A stretch of DNA of 10,784 bases, from positions 1 through 10,784 of the forward strand of contig JAJZCT010000056.1 in the NCBI GenBank assembly GCA_021828925.1, in the 5' to 3' direction. Of the stretch, positions 7,331 through 10,784 are shown piece by piece (position 1 is the stretch's first letter; each line of letters begins with the position of its first letter). The stretch comes from Planctomycetota bacterium. GTDB taxonomy: Bacteria; Planctomycetota; Phycisphaerae; WQYP01. The notes below the pieces were generated by a model, which did no database searches, was not told the DNA's origin, and was given only the letters and a program-made list of their open reading frames with translations. Made by a program: the position numbers and the translations under genes.

Positions 7331-8587
7331 ATGCCTGAAGGACCCGTAAAAAAACGGAAAGTACTGCTCCTTTCCGCGTCTGCCGGTACCGGGCATGTGC
7401 GGGCCGCCGATGCCTTGCTACGAATATGTCAACAGCATCCCGGTGTGGGAGAAGTGCAGCACTGGGACATGCTCAAATACACCACGCGGCTGTTTCGGCA
7501 CATTTACTCGCAAACATATCTCGATTTAATTAACAAAGCGCCGCGCATGTTGGGATGGATCTACGATACCTTTGACACGCCGTGGCGAAATGAAAAAATG
7601 CGACTGGCGTTTGAGAAATTTAATGCACGCCCGTTTCTCAAAGCGACCATGGCTTTTCAACCGGACCATATTATTTGCACTCATTTTACGCCGGCCAGTC
7701 TCTTAGGCTGGTTGTATGAAACGGGTAGAAGCCCGGTGAAGCCCGCTATTGTTGTAACCGATTATGACTGCCATGCGATGTGGCTGAATCGCACCTACCA
7801 GCAGTACTTTGTTCTTCTGGATGAAACAAGAGAGTTTCTGGTGCAGTTAGGGATTGATCCCCAGCGTATCAGCATGTCTGGTATTCCCATTGATCCGGTA
7901 TTTATGGAACAGAAATCCCGCGCGGCGGCCTGCCGAAAACTTAACCTCGCTGATAATATTTTTACCATATTGGTTTCCGCCGGCGGTTATGGTGTCGGCC
8001 CCGTGCAGGCGCTGCTGTCGGAGTTGCTTAAAATTAAGCGCCCCGTTCAACTGGTCGTGATAGCCGGAAGAAGTGAGGAACTAAAACATCATCTAGATCA
8101 GATTGCGGGCCGGCAAAATCGCAATGCATCAGCAACGGTTGTCCCGGTTGGCTTTACACCCCTGATGGATGAGTACATGGCAGCGGCTGATCTCCTGCTG
8201 GGGAAACCCGGCGGCCTGACAACCAGCGAGGCCATGGCACGGAATTTGCCCCTGTGCATTGTGAACCCCATTCCTGGCCAGGAAGAACGTAACTCGGCTC
8301 ATCTTCTGGAATGCGGTGTGGCCATTCGCAGTAACAATTTGCCGACGCTGGCCTGGAAAATTCAAAAGCTTATGGAGGATCCGCATCGCCTGGAGCACAT
8401 GCGGGAAAATACACGACAGTTGGCCCGCCCCCATGCCGCCCAAGACATCGTCGACACAGTTATGAATCTGCCGTTGGATGTGGAGGATAAGCCCGGACGC
8501 GGTCTGTTTCTGTCAGGCCGTATGGCCAGATCTCGCATGTTACGTAAACGTCGCACCAGCAGGCTTGACGCCGCCGGTGCTTCCTGA
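7331..8587 (+). CDS. GT28 glycosyltransferase, MGDG synthase/diacylglycerol glucosyltransferase (UgtP)-like
   Basis: A 418-residue GT-B glycosyltransferase. The N-terminal MGDG-synthase domain starts with LLLSASAGTGH (residues 12-22, the glycine/His motif of this family) and contains HWDMLKYTTRLFRHIYSQTYLDLINKAP. TDYDCHAMW follows near 140. The C-terminal nucleotide-sugar domain has GKPGGLTTSEAMARNLP (from residue 291) and PGQEERNSAHLLECGVA (from about 315), which bind the UDP-sugar. Relatives transfer glucose or galactose to diacylglycerol at the cytoplasmic membrane face; GlcNAc transfer to a lipid is also possible, so the substrate is unassigned. The last about 30 residues are rich in Arg/Lys (GRMARSRMLRKRRTSR), which could aid membrane binding (inference). 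There is no signal peptide. AAGGAAG lies a few bases before the ATG. The TGA stop is 9 bases before the queA ATG, suggesting coupling. Confidence 0.9.
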   Translation: MPEGPVKKRKVLLLSASAGTGHVRAADALLRICQQHPGVGEVQHWDMLKYTTRLFRHIYSQTYLDLINKAPRMLGWIYDTFDTPWRNEKMRLAFEKFNARPFLKATMAFQPDHIICTHFTPASLLGWLYETGRSPVKPAIVVTDYDCHAMWLNRTYQQYFVLLDETREFLVQLGIDPQRISMSGIPIDPVFMEQKSRAAACRKLNLADNIFTILVSAGGYGVGPVQALLSELLKIKRPVQLVVIAGRSEELKHHLDQIAGRQNRNASATVVPVGFTPLMDEYMAAADLLLGKPGGLTTSEAMARNLPLCIVNPIPGQEERNSAHLLECGVAIRSNNLPTLAWKIQKLMEDPHRLEHMRENTRQLARPHAAQDIVDTVMNLPLDVEDKPGRGLFLSGRMARSRMLRKRRTSRLDAAGAS

Positions 8588-8596
8588 TTGGGCTTG

Positions 8597-9805
8597 ATGT
8601 TGTATACGGATGAACTCGACTATACGCTTCCACCGGAATTAATTGCTCGCAATCCGGTCTATCCGCGTGACCAAAGCCGCCTGCTGGTCTATCGCCGCGG
8701 TTCCGATTCGATCGACCATTGCCTTTTTTCTGATCTTCCGCAATTTTTGTCTCCGGGGGACCTTTTAGTCGCCAACGACACGAGGGTGTTGCCGGCGAAA
8801 CTCTCCCTGACAAAGCCATCAGGTGGCCGCCTCACCGGCTTATTTATCGCCGAAATTTCGCCGGGAATCTGGCGTGTCCTGTTGCGGACGCGGGGCCGCG
8901 CTGCGGCAGGTATGCAGCTTACAGCACGGTCTGAAAACAGCCCCGATTTAATTCACTTAAAATTGCTGCAACGCGAAGCCGAAAAAGGCCAATGGATTGT
9001 GGAAGTCAGCGACACAAGACCGGCTGCCGAGGTCCTGGCCCGCTTCGGAGATGTCCCATTGCCGCCCTATATTGAAAAGGCACGTGGACTTATAGCGCGA
9101 ACCACCGCACACCCCTATCAATCCGCAACGTCCGCGGCAGGTGCACTGAATGAAGCGGCTGCCGGCAATTTCGCTGATGCGCAAAATAGTGGCAGGCAAG
9201 ATGCCTGCACCACAAGAGAGGCGTGCGCGGGCAGTGTCGCCGATGCTCAAAACTACCAGACCATCTACGCCAATACCGCCGGTGCCCTGGCGGCTCCGAC
9301 GGCCGGTCTGCATTTTACTCCCGAGGTTTTTGCAAACTTACAAGAGCGACAGATTCATCGCGCTTTTATAACCCTGCATGTCGGCCTGGGGACTTTTTTA
9401 CCGGTGAAAGCGGCAAGCCTGGATCAGCACCCGATGCATCACGAAACATTTCTGATTCCCCGTACCACCGTGGAACGAATTCGCGAACAAAAAGGGCGAT
9501 CAGGCCGAATGGTGCTGGTCGGCACGACCACTGTTCGGACGCTGGAAACTATGGCCCACGCCATTGTCGATGCGTCAAAGCCCCCGGAAGATTTTGCGGG
9601 GTCAACAAATCTGTTGATTGAACCGGGATACACCTTTCAACTCACCGACGCGCTGATTACCAATTTCCATTTGCCGCGCAGTACGCTTCTGGCCTTGGTC
9701 GGGGCGTTGACAGGGATGAATCGGTTGAAGGAAATTTATCAACAGGCGATCGCTCGCCGCTACCGTTTCTACAGCTTCGGCGACGCCATGCTGATTCTCC
9801 CCTGA
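8597..9805 (+). CDS. queA: S-adenosylmethionine:tRNA ribosyltransferase-isomerase QueA with an in-frame insertion
   Basis: QueA transfers and isomerises the ribosyl group of SAM onto preQ1 at tRNA wobble position 34, giving epoxyqueuosine. Family motifs run in order: LDYTLPPELIA, LLVANDTRVLPAKL, FGDVPLPPYIEK, YQTIYANTAGALAAPTAGLHFTPEV, HVGLGTFLPV, VGTTTVRTLE, and YTFQLTDALITNFHLPRSTLLALVGALTG. The open frame could begin at a TTG at 8588, but the ATG at 8597 starts exactly at the conserved MLYTDELDY, so I use it (402 residues). Most QueA proteins have about 340-355. The excess lies between PPYI (ending residue 159) and YQTIYA (from 220), which are normally about 11 residues apart and here 60. 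The insertion contains a palindromic repeat and an internal duplication. The frame is intact and all motifs remain, so the enzyme may still work. There is no clear Shine-Dalgarno; translation is probably coupled to the upstream gene. Confidence 0.95.
   Translation: MLYTDELDYTLPPELIARNPVYPRDQSRLLVYRRGSDSIDHCLFSDLPQFLSPGDLLVANDTRVLPAKLSLTKPSGGRLTGLFIAEISPGIWRVLLRTRGRAAAGMQLTARSENSPDLIHLKLLQREAEKGQWIVEVSDTRPAAEVLARFGDVPLPPYIEKARGLIARTTAHPYQSATSAAGALNEAAAGNFADAQNSGRQDACTTREACAGSVADAQNYQTIYANTAGALAAPTAGLHFTPEVFANLQERQIHRAFITLHVGLGTFLPVKAASLDQHPMHHETFLIPRTTVERIREQKGRSGRMVLVGTTTVRTLETMAHAIVDASKPPEDFAGSTNLLIEPGYTFQLTDALITNFHLPRSTLLALVGALTGMNRLKEIYQQAIARRYRFYSFGDAMLILP
9155..9253 (+). repeat. Degenerate 33-base direct repeat within queA
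   Basis: Copy 1 (9155-9187) encodes AAAGNFADAQN and copy 2 (9221-9253) encodes ACAGSVADAQN. They match at 24 of 33 bases and 8 of 11 residues, offset by 66 bases in the same frame. They flank the palindrome at 9189-9213. Several differences are at third codon positions, so the duplication is not recent or the copies have been held as protein. Confidence 0.75.
9189..9213. repeat. Short palindromic repeat inside queA ('GRQDACTT' type)
   Basis: GTGG-CAGGCA, loop AGA, TGCCTG-CA-CCAC: a 10-base stem with a 2-base bulge. In frame it is read as SGRQDACTT. From general recollection, similar GGCAGGCAAGATGCCTGC-like palindromes are dispersed in many copies in some PVC-group and cyanobacterial genomes. 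Only one copy is in this window, so its repeat nature is inferred from resemblance. Confidence 0.65.
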
Positions 9806-10114
9806 TCGTAGCAGGCATAATATGATGACATTGTGAACGCCCGTTGGACGTGGTGCAAAGTTCCAGCGACATAGGTTTGTACGGTGTCAAAACCGCCTTC
9901 TTTGATTTTTGCGAATCGTTCGCGACATCATAAGGGTTTGGCGCGGCGGTAGTAATGGAAGCTACCGCTGTACGATGAGACTGGGCATAAGGAGAATGGG
10001 CGGCGTCTATGGACGTGGGGCTTCCGGGCCTCATCCTTGCTTCAAGGTCGAATCTTCACGGGGGCCCCAAGTGCTCCTGGCCGTGCTGGGCAAGGACTTT
10101 GCCGCCGGGCGCAG
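9806..10114. other. 309-base gap without a recognised gene
   Basis: The gap lies between the convergent queA and epimerase genes. I recognise no protein, tRNA, riboswitch or terminator with a T-tract. Two small hairpins stand out: GCGAA/TTCGC at 9911-9923 (5 base pairs, 3-base loop) and CGGCGGTAG/CTACCGCTG at 9944-9970 (9 pairs including one G-T, 9-base loop). Open frames crossing it on both strands show no family resemblance. It could hold a small RNA or a decayed gene, but nothing visible decides this. Confidence 0.5.
9944..9970. other. Hairpin in the queA-epimerase gap
   Basis: A nine-pair stem CGGCGGTAG (9944-9952) with CTACCGCTG (9962-9970) and a 9-base loop. There is no T-run on either side, so a rho-independent terminator is not supported. 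It could still protect the 3' ends of the converging transcripts. Confidence 0.35.
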
Positions 10115-10784
10115 TCAGGCGGTCTGGTTCAACACTGCATCCTGCCGTTCCCGGAAACAGGACGCCGTCTGCCGCACCATTTCATCGAGCACCGCCGGAT
10201 CGGGTCGTCCGAACATCGCAGGATAGGGATTTCCGCCCGGCCCCAGCGGCTCAGGCGTCACGTAACGGCCCTGGGCGTTATGACCAATGAGATACAGCGC
10301 CATGATAATGGTATCCAGATCCATGGAACCTTCGCCCAGTGCGCAGCGGTTGCTGTCGGCCATGTGCAGATTCAGCAGTTGCGCGCCGGCCTCCATGATC
10401 GCTTCGCCGATATGCGATTCTTCGGATTGCATGTGGTAAACGTCGCCATTGATGCAGGCTATGGCCGGATGATTCATCACTTTGATATACCTCCGGGCGT
10501 CTGAGATCGTATGCACCAGACTGACTTCGGCGCTGCGGATAGGCTCTATGGCTGCCTTGATTTTGCATTTCAAAAACAGATCAGCCACCAGACCCAGCGT
10601 TTCGAGGCTGCGTTCAAACTCGCCGCCGTCATAGGCGGCCGGCCGGCCCACAGCCCCAGGCACGACAAGAATGTACTGGCCGCCGATTTCGGCGGCGAAC
10701 TGGATTTCCCGTTTCAGATAGTCCACCGCGGCCTGCCGGTGTATGCCGCGGTTGCTGGAAAGATCATTATCCGGCGAAAACATG
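10115..10784 (-). CDS. Sugar phosphate isomerase/epimerase (xylose isomerase-like TIM barrel), 5'-truncated by the window edge
   Basis: The C-terminal 222 or so residues of an AP-endonuclease-2/xylose-isomerase-like TIM barrel protein; family members are usually 270-300 residues, so the start lies beyond the right edge. The Met encoded at 10783-10781 is probably internal, because the frame is open to the window end. Counting from it, a metal-binding set of the ketose 3-epimerase type is visible: Glu80 in AAIEPIRS, Asp114 in CINGDVYHM, His140 in LLNLHMADSNR and Glu178 in VTPEPLGPGG. The DSNR after the His and PEPLGP near the end resemble D-tagatose/D-psicose 3-epimerase-like proteins. An inositol-pathway or hydroxypyruvate isomerase-type role cannot be excluded. 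It is probably cytoplasmic. The TGA stop is at 10117-10115. It converges on queA and is not part of that operon. No paired sugar dehydrogenase or transporter gene is visible to narrow the substrate. Confidence 0.85.
   Translation of the reverse strand, partial: MFSPDNDLSSNRGIHRQAAVDYLKREIQFAAEIGGQYILVVPGAVGRPAAYDGGEFERSLETLGLVADLFLKCKIKAAIEPIRSAEVSLVHTISDARRYIKVMNHPAIACINGDVYHMQSEESHIGEAIMEAGAQLLNLHMADSNRCALGEGSMDLDTIIMALYLIGHNAQGRYVTPEPLGPGGNPYPAMFGRPDPAVLDEMVRQTASCFRERQDAVLNQTA

Noticed and set aside
9657..10034. 125-codon minus-strand frame reaching from the gap into the queA 3' end
   Set aside because: Its product is low-complexity and unrecognised, and it overlaps the conserved C-terminus of QueA in antisense.
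10040..10075. tRNA-like T-arm (GGTCGAATC) in the gap after queA
   Set aside because: The T-loop consensus is incomplete and no acceptor stem, D-arm or anticodon arm could be built around it.
9909..10226. Plus-strand frame with a good ribosome site (AAGGAG before the internal ATG at 9997) giving MGGVYGRGASGPHPCF...
   Set aside because: It runs antisense into the well-supported epimerase gene, resembles no family I know, and most of its length is a shadow of that gene.
1..10784. CRISPR array, integrase, insertion-sequence transposase or phage genes
   Set aside because: No spaced direct repeats, recombinase or transposase motifs were found on either strand. The only mobile-type signals are the short palindromic repeats.

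Overview
The window is an ordinary-looking bacterial chromosomal segment with slightly GC-leaning codon use and tightly packed genes. Seven genes lie on the plus strand and one converges on them from the minus strand. I cannot name the species. A 'GRQDACTT'-type palindrome inside queA, of a kind I associate with planctomycete, verrucomicrobial and lentisphaeral genomes, and a planctomycete-like gene mix suggest the PVC group (perhaps Phycisphaerae-like). This is a weak inference.

Region 1 (2-6118) is a three-gene set of a widely conserved but poorly characterised type. It comprises the C-terminal three quarters of a transglutaminase-DUF2126 protein (cut by the left edge), a fused circularly permuted ATP-grasp/alpha-E protein, and a small transglutaminase-like protein with an intact Cys-His-Asp triad. 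Comparative genomics has assigned such sets to a predicted peptide-forming or peptide-modifying amidoligase system. The ATP-grasp would form amide bonds, and the transglutaminase-like proteins would cleave or transfer them. The substrate is unknown. Ten bases downstream is an SRAP (YedK/HMCES-like) gene, which shields abasic sites in DNA.

Region 2 (6796-8587) opens with a 65-base near-perfect inverted repeat, one arm of which recurs as a 34-base copy after the ATP-grasp gene. In both places the repeat's first bases supply the TAG stop codon of the upstream gene. After it come a recognisable promoter, a pterin-4a-carbinolamine dehydratase gene, and a GT28 (MGDG synthase/UgtP-like) glycosyltransferase gene.

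Region 3 (8597-9805) is queA, the tRNA queuosine gene, carrying an in-frame insertion of about 49 codons. The insertion contains a palindromic repeat flanked by a degenerate 33-base direct repeat. A 309-base gap with small hairpins but no recognised gene follows. The window ends in the 3' part of a minus-strand sugar epimerase/isomerase gene (xylose-isomerase-like TIM barrel).

The most informative points are the amidoligase set, the inverted repeat that ends two genes, and the repeat-driven expansion of queA.
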